The notes under the pieces are model-generated. The model was not told the origin of the DNA, ran no database searches, and worked only from the letters and a program-made list of their open reading frames with translations. From Lagopus muta (lineage: Eukaryota; Chordata; Aves; Galliformes; Phasianidae), in contig NC_064436.1 in the NCBI RefSeq assembly GCF_023343835.1, positions 49,265,883 through 49,329,882 of the forward strand: a stretch of 64,000 nt of DNA. Reading direction: 5' to 3'. The position numbers and the translations under genes were made by a program. Positions 52,641 through 64,000 of the stretch are shown here, one piece after another. Within the stretch, counting starts at the first letter, position 1. Each line of letters opens with the position of its first letter.

Positions 52641-52900
52641 CATACAGAATCACAGAAGGGCTTGGGTTGAAAGGGACCTAAAGCCCACTCAGTTCCAACC
52701 CCTTTCCATGTGCAGGGCTGCCACCAGGAAATTTGGTTGCCCAGGGACCCATCCAACCTGGCCTTGAAGGTGTGGGGTATCCATCTCTGGGCAACTTGTT
52801 CCAGTGCCTCACCACCTGGGAATTTCTTCTTTACATCTAATCTAAATTTCCCTTTAAATACTAAAAGCCTGCAGTGAGGTCTCCACAAGCCTTCTCTTTT
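52641..52900 (-). mobile_element. CR1 LINE 3' end
   Basis: CAGAATCACAGAAGGGCTTG at the outer end, then GACCCATCCAACCTGGCCTT and CTGGGAATTTCTTCTTTACA, the standard minus-strand CR1 3' region. Directly followed by CR1 endonuclease-domain sequence at 52901-53042. Confidence 0.9.
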
Positions 52901-53042
52901 GTTAACATAAAGGGCAACACTCCCACCCTCCTTCCTTGCCTATGTCTTCTGAAAATCTTCTAGCCCTTGACTGAAGTGTATGACTCCACTCGTGCGATTA
53001 ATCCTACCATGTTTCTGTGATAGCAATTAGGTTATCCAAAAC
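52901..53042 (-). mobile_element. CR1 ORF2 endonuclease fragment
   Basis: Reverse complement reads NLIAITETW, then broken matches to the SHDWS and GGGVALYV parts of the APE-type endonuclease of CR1 ORF2. These belong at the 5' side of ORF2, several kilobases from the 3' end in a full element, yet they abut a 3' end here. Carries stop codons. Confidence 0.62.
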
Positions 53043-56000
53043 ATGGACTAAGGAAGATTTACAAGGGATTTTACTCCCAAGGCATCTGGCATGGTCAGTG
53101 AAATGCATTCTCCTGCAGGCTGACTCCCTTGCCCAAGCTCAGTTCCTAATGGGGAAGCAGAAATAGGACTATTGTCAAATACCATCAATGCTTTACACCT
53201 CCATTCGGTCAGATGTGACACGTGACCAAATGTTCTTTGGCAGGAGACAGCTGTACTTTTCACATCTCCTTCCACTCTGATGACTCCCAGCAGGTCTGGG
53301 TTTGGCCTCTGATCCTCAGCCCATGGAGAAAAATGCACTCCTGCAATGTTCTCCCTACATGGCTTCCTGCCTCCCTAGCTGATGTCCTGAATCCATTACT
53401 AGATCTTTGCAATAACTTCTGTATGGCCAGTGAATGTTCATAAGAAAACTTGTTTGTTCAGTCTTGAGTCTGACTCTGCTTGACTCTCCTGTTTGCCCAG
53501 CATGTCCCATGTGATAACCATGAGATCAAGGAGCATCACGGTCACTGCCTGCTCCAGCTGTGACTCATTTACTCACACCCCACTGGGATCACCAAATCAT
53601 GAGATGCTTGCTGGGAAGCAAAGTCCCTCACAGCCGCCTGCTGTCATGTAAAGTTGTACACACGCTTTTCTTTTTTTTTTCTTTTTCTTTTTTTTTAATC
53701 TCCTCCTTCGAGCTGCTATTAACCTGGCACGTTTCTCTTTTAAATTCTGACTTTCCAACAACTCAGTGTCTCGCAGCCCAGTCCTGAAGCCCATTGCACC
53801 CCACTAAACTCAGGTCAAAGTGGGAGCTGGTCTGCAGCCCCAGAGCATGCATTTATTCAGCATGGCACCAGGACTGGCCTGCAACCCATGGCCTCACCAA
53901 GGCAGATGGTGCCATAAATGACCTTGTTATGGCCAAGAAGGGATTGTGCATGGGAAGGTCTGTGGACAAGCACAGGGAAATGTAATTAAACTACCACATA
54001 GGGAGGAGAACTGAAGTTGCTGTCTGGAAATCTGTCAGAACAAAGACAATCCCCTAATTTTTTTAAGCCACTTTCTGTATTAGTTTACATCAGACATCCC
54101 ATCTCCTGCATCTCCCAGCCCAGACATCCTGCGTCTCTCTGAGACCTTTTCATCAATATGATTGACTCATCATCTGCATCCCTTTGGGCTTCAGGGAAAG
54201 GGATGCTTGATTCTCTCCAACGTGAACCTGCAGGAGACTGCACTACAGAGGCACTAGTGACCACGAGCACTGTTTTCCATCAGAAAAGTACAGCATCACC
54301 TCCCTTTCCTCTCTTTTAGTACACCTGCAAGCCCTTAGAGACCCTTGCACATCTTTTTTTCCACAGCCTGCAGTTGTTTTTTAAACATTACTTCATTATC
54401 TTGAGCAGTGCAGCTGCCTGCAAGCCTCTGCCCTGTACAGAAATGAGTGCAATTTCCATTCACGTTCATGCTGCCTTCACTGTTCATCTCCTGCAGCTGT
54501 TTTGTCCACTGCTCTCATGAAGAGCACCTCTGAGCTCCACAGTTTCTGTCTTTTCTTCCTGCCCCAGTGTGTTCTCCTGGTGCTTGCAGGCTCCTGTGAA
54601 ATTATAGGGCCCACTGCTCCTCCTGCAGCTCATGCCTCACGTCTGACATTTGCTTCTCTCATTAGTCATAGCATACACAGATCTGCAAACTGATTCAGTG
54701 GAATTAGAGGTAGATGTTTTCACGAAGGTAGATACTCCCAGGTTTTCTCTACATTTTTTCTTCTATCACATATCACAGAACACATGGAAGTGCTACATTT
54801 TAATGGTGAGAAGGTCACAGTTGCTCATCTCCTGACTGCTTTCCCCAGTCTTGCTAAACTTACATCTCTGATCGGGTTGCGTTTGATCACTCCTGTTCAC
54901 CCATAAAGGGAACCAAAGCATTTTCAAGGTGATGAGACTCTGGTAAGAACTTATCAGTTAGCCACTAACTCCTTTCTGTAAGACTGTCCCTGTAAGTCCA
55001 CGAAGATCAACCTAGCCCAGAGCCCAGCCTTCAGCAGCAGCCACTATAGGATTGGAAAGTAGGGGTAAGTATCAGTGACCTTCCCTCTGTTTTATGCTCC
55101 CAGTGCTCAGCATTGCTCCCTCCAGTACAGTCTGATTTTTTAAGACAACAGTGATGAATGAGATGATAGCACAGCCCATTGCCTGTGCTTTATACAGTTA
55201 AGAAGAACATTATGTTGACAGACATGACTACAATCTGGAAGAATAGTAAAGGGATCAGTGCACTGTAAATATTCTCCTTTCTCTTTTGGTCCTTTGTGCT
55301 TACCTCCTCCCAACCCCTGCAGTTAACTGAGGCACTACAGAGCCCCAATCCTGTACGGCTGTGTCACTGATCTGTTCAGAGCAAAACCTGCAGGTCAAAG
55401 CAATCATCAGAACCATTTCTCAGAAGGTGAGCAAGGACTTGGTCAAGCTGATCCTGAACTAACCCCCAGTTTAGGACAGCTGCACCAGCAGTCAGTTCAG
55501 ATTTGCATTTCAAGTTACTTGTTCAAGCTTGCATGGGTTCAGTTGAAAGCTGGGTTAGATTAAAAACTTTCCAGTGACTGAACTAGATTTGGCCTGGCTT
55601 AATGGCAGACGGGTTTCATAGCAATTGCCTAATCCAGTGCCCTAACCATGAGCCAAAGCTGCAGCTCTGGTTTAGTTGGTCAACATCTCCATGATAGATC
55701 AGATACCAGTACAAATTCCACCTACCATATTATAACTAAATATGTGTATACATTTTAAGATCCAGTTGAAATTCTAAGCCTGTCACTTATGAAATCTTGT
55801 GACCTCCAGCCCTTGCTGAGATGCTGTGTTGACACTGGCTTGTAAACTGCAGAAGTAGTGCCACGGTGACAGCTAAATGAAAGCCAAGATAAAAATAGAT
55901 AAAAAGAACAGTTCTCAGAAAAAAAAAAAAAGAAAATTCAGCAGTTGCTTGTTTGTTACCAAAGTATTGCAGTGTAAGAGACACAGCGTCTCTCCAGTTG

Positions 56001-56736
56001 CTTCTACATAGTGAATCCACCTGAGAAGCTGACAAGTGTCCTCCCCTGACTGGAACACAGCTGAGAGAAGGCAAAGTTGGTGAGGAACTCAGAGCAGCGT
56101 AGCCTGCATTGTTACAGAAATGGCAGTGGAGTTTTGGGGACACAGCCTCAGTCATGGGGAGGGAGGAACACCTGGGCCTGGTGAGAGCCCCCCTGCAAGC
56201 TGGTGCCCGGGAGCAGCTGCCCTGCTCTGTGGAGCAAGGGCAGCAGGCAGGCTGCAGGCTTCTTCTAAAGGCAAGCGAGCAGCTTGTGCTGCATAGAGGC
56301 ATCAGCCGTTGTTTCCTTCCCCCTTCCCAGAGACAGAAACAACCACTGACATGCATGTGCCTGTGCCCTCCTGCTCCACCCCAACATGAATCACACTGAC
56401 TTCTGCCTAGGGTGAGAGAAACATCAGCCAGAACCCCGCTGAGACTCACAGAGGCTTTGTGGGAGGTGTAAGGCATAGCTCACTTGCTTTTTCGTGACTA
56501 CAAAGGCAGCAACAACTCCAATTTTTTACTAATTACTAACTCAGGGCTCTGCCAGAAAGGAATGTGCCATGGAAAAGAGGGGATTTGGGTCAGGGCCACC
56601 TCCCTCCTAGGGCTGCCCCATGGTGATGCTGCTCATCCACAATCCTTGGGCCCCAGGCAGCATGACCATGCTGGCTGCCACAGCTGCAGTAAGTGCTTAC
56701 AGCAACATCAGCACCCGAATGTGCAGAAAGGTTGTT

Positions 56737-56868
56737 CACAGAATCATAGAACTGTTTGGTTTGGAAGGGATCTCACAGCTCACCCATCTCCATGGCCATG
56801 GACAGGGTTGCCACTTACTGGATGGGCCCCATCCAACCTGGCTTTGAAGGCCTCCAGGGTCATCTTCT
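56737..56868 (-). mobile_element. Short CR1 3' end
   Basis: CACAGAATCATAGAACTGTT, TTGGAAGGGATCTCACAGCT and GGCCCCATCCAACCTGGCTT identify the first 130 bp of a minus-strand CR1 3' end. Severely truncated. Confidence 0.88.
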
Positions 56869-58251
56869 CCTGCATGCTCAGAGCACAGCAGGAGGGATGT
56901 GCAGGAGTTCACCTGGAGCAGGCACATGGTGATAGCTCATCGGGACTTTTTGCACTTCCAGCTGTGAAGGAGAGCTCTGAGAGGTAACACATGTTTCCTC
57001 ACACCCAGAGGCAAAAGTTCACAGCAGCTGCTTCAGAGCACCTTCTATCAAGGGCGTTCATCTGACCCAGTTGTGCCTATAGCTGCTATTTTTTCACAGG
57101 CTGAACTGACTTAATTAAGTCAAAGTAGTTAACTTGCTCACAGAGGCAGGAATGGACGGGCCATTGTGATCTTGTGAAATGGAGCTTTTTATCCTTTGTC
57201 TGCTAACTGAGCCCTGTGTCAGAAAGGCATTAGGAGAAAGTGCTAGGAGACATGAATTGCCCCCATTTATTTGAAATTATTGTAATGGCTGTATTCACTT
57301 GAATGCAGTGGTAATATAGGAAAGGCTGAGATGTCAGAGTGCTGACATTTCTTTTTTCTTCATGGCTGAACCCCGTGGTGATTGATTTCATCATGGTACC
57401 ACGTATAAGAAGACTGCATTAAATGCATTTTCCTTAGGAACATGAGCATTGTCCGGTGTGTGGTCAGACACCTGAGCAACTGCAGAGAACACACAACAGT
57501 TACACAACTACTTGCAAACTATTAACAGCACGTATTGGTCTGCCAAACAACAGCAATTATGCCTGCCAAACTTGAATAATGTCCCATAGGTGAGGGGTGA
57601 GGGGAAATCTGAAACATTTCTATGACTTAATCTTAGAAAACACTACATGCTGTATATCAAGTAAGTCCAAAAAGGCTGTGAAATCTGATTTAAGATAACG
57701 TAAGGTGTGCTCACCACGTTTTGCAAGACAGTAGTTTCCAGTTTTAATCGCAGCTGCGCATCTATTCAACATTTTATCCAGCTTGCAGAATTCATCAAAA
57801 AAATTAGTGACTGAAATAAATTTTTTCTATCAAAATGACAATTCAAATAATGACAAAAATCATTGTGTTGTTTCAAATATTTCTCTCTTTTTTTGCTCCT
57901 TTCAAGCTCATTTAAGAGTTAAACCAAAATGTTTTTAGTGACAAAGTAATAAAGTGAAAGGTTTGTAAAAACAGAAGGGGAACATGTGGGCAAGGTTCCT
58001 CCTGTTAGCTGAAACTGTTCAGCCCAAACGACACCAGGTGGTGCCTCTTTTCGGAAGCTCAACATTTTTGCCCAGCTGTCATCTGAATGTTTTGAATAGT
58101 GGAGTTGGATTTTTACCACAGAGCTGAACCCGGTGACCTCGTTCCCCAAATGACACCAGCTAAACAACATTAATATGGTTCTGCGGCAGCATAAGCTGTC
58201 TGTCACTGCCTCCACTTGCCATCCATGCTGTGTGCTCACCTCAGGGAGCTG

Positions 58252-58342
58252 GAGGAGAGGAGAGGAGAGGAGAGGAGAGGAGAGGAGAGGAGAGGAGAGG
58301 AGAGGAGAGGAGAGGAGAGGAGAGGAGAGGAGAGGAGAGGAG
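58252..58342 (+). repeat. (GGAGA)n microsatellite
   Basis: About 18 uninterrupted copies of a purine pentamer, with one imperfect start. Asymmetric purine/pyrimidine DNA that can adopt a triplex form. Open frames across it (Arg/Gly/Glu repeats) are a by-product. Confidence 0.98.
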
Positions 58343-58978
58343 TTTTCTATCAGTGTCCACGATGTTCAGACTTCACCCTTGCAACACATTTTGAGCATGT
58401 CAGTTACACAGCACAGAGAAAACCACATAATTACAGACTTGAAAATAGAGTGTGTAACTGTTCCTGATGAAAAGTGCCTTTTAGCTTTGAGAGCCTGAAA
58501 ATAAGCAGGCTGTGAAAACTGGAAGCGTTTTTTTCTCACATAGCACCAGCCCCCCACCCCTTGCTTTATCTTCTCCCTGATCTGATTTCACCAAGCAGCC
58601 AATGCTCAGTGCGCTCAGCCCTGATGGGCTCCAGGACAAGTACAGCAAACCTGCATGGCCCATACTGTCAGCTCATGCGTCTCAGGGAAGCCATTTTGCT
58701 TCAGCAGATTGCAAGCAAACCTTCAGTTCATCATTTTGTAATATATCATCACAAGTCTTGTGAAGCAAATACAGACAAAACGAAGTTCTCAGTTACAGTG
58801 TGAATATTTTCATCTGGCTTCTTCTGAAGCAACTACTCTCCAGAGTTTTCTGGTCCCTAAATCCCAGCATCTCACAGCAGATACCACAGCAGGGCATCCC
58901 AGCCTAGCAGTCACTGTTCTTTAACACATAAAAACAGCAACATTAACTGTCATAAACAAAGCTTATCCCACAAAGAGG

Positions 58979-59014
58979 AAAAAAAAAAGAAAAAAGAAAA
59001 AAAAAAAAAAAAAA
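58979..59014 (+). repeat. Interrupted poly-A tract
   Basis: About 36 bases of A with two or three G interruptions. Confidence 0.95.
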
Positions 59015-60435
59015 GCAATAGAACTTGCTGGCAAAAAACGTTTCACTTTAATGAAACCAGATATTAAACCAGTGGGGTGGAGACTATAATAAAAATGCCT
59101 ACAAATGTAACAGACTTTAAGACTGCCAATGCAAAATTTTGCATGTGATCTTTAATGTTCAAACAGGAACAATGGCTACTTTTAAATTAGGGGTTGCAAG
59201 AAACAACACTTTCATTGACAGCACATTACAAGAGTTGGGATATTGGAACGAACTTCTTCCAAAAGCCAAAAGATTTTTAACTGAGGAATGAAAATACCTA
59301 ACATCTGTGTAACTCCATGTAAGTATCAGGCAGTTCAGGTTCTTTTACAAATACGTCTGTTTTAGTGTTCAAAGGGGCTAGGGATTTCCAATGTATACCA
59401 GAAGTTTTACAAAGAGAAAGAGAGAATGTAAAGAGAAGAGCGCAGGAAAAATGTACGCTCAGGTGCAGAAGCTTGTGAGGATTTGAAGCTGATAATAAAA
59501 CCTTACACATGAGATCGGCATGTTTTTATGATCTCACTTGGAATAAGCCTGATGAGTGGTAAATATTCACCAGCCTGGGAGTTTTGGGGATTGCTGCAAC
59601 AGCAATAGTCCCACGCACTACTGCTGCTCAAGGAGCCCATAACGCTGTTATTTGTTCACCTACATCAAGTGAGACCATCCCTAGGATTCATAGGAGGAGA
59701 ATTGTTCCATTTGGAATTTCTCCTCATGAAGAAGCTCAGATGCAGAACAGAGCATGGAGAAGGGCACCTGACTGACATTTCTGGTATAAACTATCAGTAG
59801 GTGAGATCTGAGCTATAAATTATATGCTTAGTAGGGTAACTCCCGAAGTCCCACCTTGGATTTGAATCAGAAAAGCTTTTGCATCAATTCCTGTCGGCAT
59901 GCATAAGTCAGGCTTAGTCACAATAGACACAAATAATTCTCTTGAGATCCTCATGGAGAGAGAATCATCCTACTGTTTTGTGCAACAACTTCCATGGCAG
60001 CATGTTGTAAGCCTCAGTTCTGAGCTCACTGAAGGGTGGGGAGGGCAGCAGAAACCTTGGGATGAGACTGGTCTGCAAGATCTGAGGGGTGGTATGGGGC
60101 AGAGGGTTTGGCACAGATAACCTCAGGAGTGGGGCAGCTACAGCTCACAGGGAATGCACAGTGGTGTGTGTTGACCCCACTCTGTCTTCCAGCAGTATGC
60201 ACTTACACATCTAGAGGTGCCACTTCCTTAGCTCACTCTCTGTGCAGAAGGGTAACTTGGCCCAAGCAGGTATGTCAGAACTTAGTGCTCAGACTTACCA
60301 AGCTCCCCAGCGCACAGTGCCTGCTGCAGTCTTTGTTTTATAGAATCCAGGCTGCTATGCTAGCATGCGAACTCAAAAAAATGTGTTATTTAACCATTGT
60401 AAACACTGCCATGTACTTCATTCTTTTTACTGTAG

Positions 60436-60582
60436 TAGAATCATAGATTCACAGAATGCCTCAAGTTGGAATAGACCCATAAGGATCATCAAGTCCAACT
60501 CCTGACTCTACACAGGACCACTCAAAAATTAGACTGTCTGAAAGCATTGTCCAGACACTTCTTGCACTCCAGCAAGTAGGAT
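60436..60582 (-). mobile_element. Short CR1 3' end
   Basis: AGAATCATAGATTCACAGAA, AAGGATCATCAAGTCCAACT and AAAAATTAGACTGTCTGAAA match the outer 150 bp of a minus-strand CR1 of a different subfamily from the one at 56737. Confidence 0.85.
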
Positions 60583-61587
60583 ACTTGTTTCATGAAAAGT
60601 AGTTTATAATCAAAATATGCTAAAAAATGTGAGAATTTTAGTGCTCACAGAAAAAAAAATACCTTTCATCCCTAGAGAATGAAGTCTTTTGCCTCCAGAA
60701 TTACAGCAGGGACATGAGAAGTAATGATAGCTCAGATTTGTCTCTACCACCCTACCCACATGGTTAGCCTTGACTACAAGCTAGCCTTTCTGGGGTTGTA
60801 ACTAGGTCAAGTCTAGGAAGAGTCAGGTTAAGTTCCTCCTTTTTCAGCACATCTCTGACCACCTTGTTGCAGCAGTCTCTATTTTCCCAGGAACAGGACT
60901 AAGGTGAGAAAATAAATCTCACAGAGCCAACTATCAGATGTCACTACGTTTTGATCACTCCTACGCTGGACACAGTGTGTTTGATCACTGTTGGGTACGT
61001 GCAAGAAGTGCTAGGCTTGCCTGCAGGCCATCTACTATATGGATAGAACTATTTGCATCAGTGGTTAGATAGAAATTTAAAAACAAATTGCCAGGATTTT
61101 ACAACAACACATACAAGAATCTTTTAAATAGATACACAGTGGTCAGATTTTATGCATTAGATTCTTAAAAAAAACAAAAACCAACACATACAGACAGATA
61201 TGTCAAGAGGGGAGGTTGATCCAGGTGAAGTTTGTCATGAAATAAATGCAGACAAACCAACAGCTGAGGAACACTGATAACAAAATCTGCACAACTATGA
61301 ACTGTAAATCTCCAGGCTGGGTCTGCTTCAGTCCAGGACGGCAAATTACAAACACAGGGTTGTGAACAAAGGCCCCTGCCTGCATCTGTCATTTTTAAAG
61401 ATAGTGCCCACGTGTGTTGGGTAGGGGAACAGAACTGACAGAGTGCACATCTGTTTTACTGGGGCCACCTGTACCACGGTCCTGGCAGGAGTCGTCCTGT
61501 CTTTGATTTGCTCCCATTATCTCTGCTGCAGCATCTTTGTGCAAAGGCAGAAACAACGAACGTAGGCAAAACCACTGCTGGCAGTCC

Positions 61588-62163
61588 TCAGAAGATCTTG
61601 CACTCGTTAATGGAGAAGAGTTTCCGCCTGTTCTGCCTCTTGGCTTGATTGACTGCTGTCCGCACAGCATACTCAAACACCTGCTGCACACCGCGGTTGC
61701 TGAGGGCTGAGCACTCCAAGTAGCCTTTGGCTCGCACATCCTGGGCGAGCCGCTTGCCGTCCATCGAGCTGATGCAGGAGGAGTGGTAGGGCCCCGATTC
61801 ACGCTGGTCGGTCTGCGTGGCCACTACCAACACAGGGACGCGGGGCAGATGGTTGCGGATCTCGCCAATCCATTTGCTCCTCAGGTTCAGGAAGGAGCTG
61901 TGGTTTGCCACAGAGTAGCACATTAACACCACATCTGCCTGCTGGTAGGACAGGGGGCGAATGCCTTTGAAGGCATCGCTTCCAGATGTGTCCCAAAGGC
62001 CTAGGCTGATCTGTACGCCATCCATGAACACATCCACTCCAGTGTTCTCATACACAGTGGGTCTGTAGTTGTCTGGAAAAGTGTCAGAGATGAAACGTAC
62101 CAAGAGAGATGTTTTTCCCACTGCAGAGTCTCCCACCAGCACGCACTTGATAGAATCCAACAT
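61588..62163 (-). CDS. RHOH: Rho-related GTP-binding protein RhoH, single coding exon
   Basis: A haematopoietic, GTPase-deficient Rho protein that acts as an adaptor in T-cell receptor signalling with ZAP70 and LCK at the membrane. 191 residues, the usual length. Visible: the P-loop GDSAVGKT (11-18) with Ser13 where active Rho proteins have Gly12; the switch I region with [14 protein letters not shown]; the switch II start DTSGSD, with Ser62 at the position of catalytic Gln61 (Asn in human RHOH); TQTD in place of N/TKxD; the guanine-binding CSAL motif; a basic tail; and the prenylation box CKIF at the end. Both substitutions are family features that keep the protein GTP-bound. The ATG at 62163 matches the family start; the frame upstream has no ATG. 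The coding region is uninterrupted, and upstream exons are noncoding. Confidence 0.97.
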   Translation of the reverse strand: MLDSIKCVLVGDSAVGKTSLLVRFISDTFPDNYRPTVYENTGVDVFMDGVQISLGLWDTSGSDAFKGIRPLSYQQADVVLMCYSVANHSSFLNLRSKWIGEIRNHLPRVPVLVVATQTDQRESGPYHSSCISSMDGKRLAQDVRAKGYLECSALSNRGVQQVFEYAVRTAVNQAKRQNRRKLFSINECKIF

Positions 62164-62385
62164 TTTGTTTAAGACCAGGGCCAAGAACACCGTCCCGGTG
62201 CAGCAGAAGCAGGATGCAGAGAGGTCTCAGGGGCTGTCTAGATAACTTCCATTTGGGGAGAAGCTGTTCCAAATGTCTTTACTTCTGAAGACTTGATTCT
62301 GCCACTTGAGTCTAAAATCCCCTTCTCTCCCACGCGGCTCTGCAGTGCTGTTGGATTTAATTCTTCAGTGAGTCAAATGATGTTT
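62164..62385 (-). other. RHOH: RHOH 5' UTR part of the coding exon, with splice acceptor
   Basis: A strong minus-strand acceptor (TTCTTCTTTCAG) ends at 62386, so the last RHOH exon probably starts at 62385 and carries 222 bases of 5' UTR before the ATG. RHOH genes typically have their whole coding region in one exon after noncoding 5' exons, which fits. Confidence 0.6.
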
Positions 62386-62386
62386 C

Positions 62387-64000
62387 TGAAAGAAGAAAAA
62401 TAAAATGTCACATTTATAGCCTACAGAGAACAGTTTGTTCTTCATCAAGACAAACTTTTCTGGTCAAATTTTTGGACAGCCACGGGGAGTGCCCCTCACG
62501 GATGATGCTGAACCTTGCCATTCCCTCCCAGCTGGCAGTGTGTGCAACAGCCATTCACATAAATAACTTTCTTGCTGCTCCACAGGGACTAGCAATCTTA
62601 TCACCTCTGCCATTCTGCACAAAGACCAGCTTTTTTTTTCCCTAATTGTCTAAAGAACTGATGAAATAATGTTCGCTTTGGTGTAGCTGTTCCTGACCTG
62701 CTTTCAGTGAGACATTTCCTGCCTCTGACTTTAACAAAGGCTGCCAAAATCCTGAATCCTTCTTAGTCAGTATAGATTCCTTTGAAAACATGCTCTTGTT
62801 CTCTAGAAGTAGTCACAAGAAAAAAAATCTCTTCATGAACTGATTAGACAGTTTAAGCTATTCTGTAATGAGCAGCAATGCCAAACTGCTTGTGACAACA
62901 AGGAAGTAAAGACTTCAGATGTGAATCTTGACTGGCACGAACCTGAACAGTTTTCAAAAGCAATGTAGGATTCGCAGCAAAAATACAAAAAGAGTTCCAA
63001 GTGTTTCTTACAAATCAATTCCAACAAGCAAGAAGCACAAGCCAAAGAAAATCACACCAGTAATGCTGGCCTAGTCAGGCAATTTTATCAGAAGGGGATG
63101 CGGCTGCCCTAACATTTATTTAGTTTGTTGTAAAACTGAACTGAGAGTACTCATGCAATTGGTACAAATGGAATTGCTTTGGAGCTCCTGCCAGCATTCA
63201 GTCAAATTTTCTTATTTTGAAAGTATTCGTCTCTTTCCCACTGGCTACGTGCAAGATTCATCACTCACGTATGGCTGCATAAAAATGCTACAAAAGTCAC
63301 CAACTGCAAAACCAAAAGAAAATTAGCTCTACAAACTAGTTAGAAACTGGTTAAAAATATCACTGGCTAATTTCCTGCATATGTTACAAATATAATGCAT
63401 TTCTGACTCCTTCACATATGAAAAGAGAAGCCTCACCATGAGGTTACTCTTGCTCAGAAATGAACGATAGCCACAAAAAATACATACTGGATATTACAGT
63501 AACACTTTCACTACACTAACTCCACCACCACCCCACATTTCTAGGACACTTAAAGCTTTGGCTTATCTCACAGAGGAAAAAAAAAACAACAAAGGAAAAG
63601 AAAAGCAGTAGGTGAGCCTAGAGGGAACATTTGTACAAGCATTGCCAACTGCTGCTGGCAACTCCCCTCCTTCCATTTTGCAACAAGGCATGCCCCTACC
63701 TCCTCACCTACCTCCTCTCATGCTGCCAGCATGCCTGCATTTCTCCCACCCAACACATCAGCTGGAGGAAGATGTGCCAGAGCTCAGATGGGGTGTGTTG
63801 CTTTATAACGGTGGCTATGGGGCAGGTTTGTGCTTCCCCGAGTGACGGGTGTTTGCAGGAGCCACTGCGACAGACGTCACTTCCTGGTCGGTGTGCTCAC
63901 CATCGTGGCCACTTCTAGGAAGTGAGATGGAGGCCGAGACACCGGCACTGCTGTCTGCTGGGAACTGAATGGGCTGCTCTGTCACACCGAGCACTGGTGG
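62387..64000. other. Probable RHOH 5' intron and upstream sequence
   Basis: No protein-coding signal seen. Mostly A/T-rich, with a short A-rich run at 63578-63602. The last 170 bases are richer in CpG and contain ACGTCA and two ETS-type cores (CTTCCT near 63880, GGAAGTG near 63920), plus a minus-strand GTGAGCAC donor-like site near 63900. Confidence 0.4.

Larger units (their letters stand above)
45563..61587. other. Noncoding region between TYRB and RHOH
   Basis: 16 kb without a supported coding exon. Contains four minus-strand CR1 pieces and the microsatellites listed separately. The RHOH 3' UTR must lie at its right end, but no AATAAA on the minus strand occurs within about 2 kb of the RHOH stop, so its end is undefined. 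Confidence 0.5.

Noticed and set aside
55787-56476. 229-residue minus-strand open frame
   Set aside because: Low-complexity start, Ser/Cys-rich, includes an A/T tract and matches no family I recognise. No splice or promoter support; length alone is not enough in 64 kb.
58175-58498. Arg/Gly/Glu-rich protein
   Set aside because: It is the GGAGA microsatellite read as codons; two frames are open simply because the repeat has no stop.

Overview
The window is vertebrate nuclear DNA and almost certainly from a bird, most likely a chicken-like galliform. It has split genes with GT-AG introns, a single CpG island, many 5'-truncated CR1 LINE pieces (the typical avian repeat), a deleted mariner copy of the kind found in chicken, and no operon-like coding. 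Two conserved genes fix the locus: CHRNA9 (nicotinic acetylcholine receptor alpha-9; minus strand, five coding exons, 25089-29539) and RHOH (atypical Rho GTPase; minus strand, one coding exon, 61588-62163). They are neighbours in the same order and orientation in other vertebrates (human 4p14, next to RBM47), so this is the orthologous avian segment.

Layout. 1-25088 is noncoding, with scattered CR1 pieces, homopolymer tracts and a candidate polyadenylation signal at 1211 that could belong to a plus-strand neighbour. 25089-29539 is CHRNA9. 29960-32190 is a repeat cluster: two CR1 3' ends flanking an internally deleted mariner element. 32191-41254 is noncoding and featureless apart from simple repeats and a CR1 tail. 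41274-45562 holds the most unusual content: two divergently transcribed paralogous genes, called TYRA and TYRB here for convenience. Each has a short GC-rich first exon, one phase-1 intron and a long second exon encoding a tyrosine-recombinase-like (XerD/DIRS/Ngaro-type) protein. Their start codons are about 505 bp apart inside the CpG island, which looks like a bidirectional promoter. 45563-61587 is noncoding with CR1 pieces and microsatellites. 61588-62385 is the RHOH coding exon with its 5' splice acceptor, and the rest is RHOH upstream or intron sequence.

The recombinase-like pair is the main discovery candidate. Both proteins keep the first catalytic arginine and the histidine of the H-x-x-R box. 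Both have tryptophan in place of the second arginine, lack the lysine, and end before the tyrosine nucleophile. The shared Arg-to-Trp change, intron position and phase, donor sequence and first-exon motif argue that a transposon integrase was disabled, gained a host promoter and intron, and then duplicated in inverted orientation. It has been held as an open frame in one copy, while the other shows a late C-terminal frameshift. CHRNA9 acts in hair-cell efferent synapses and RHOH in lymphocytes. Nothing in the sequence links the recombinase pair to either function.
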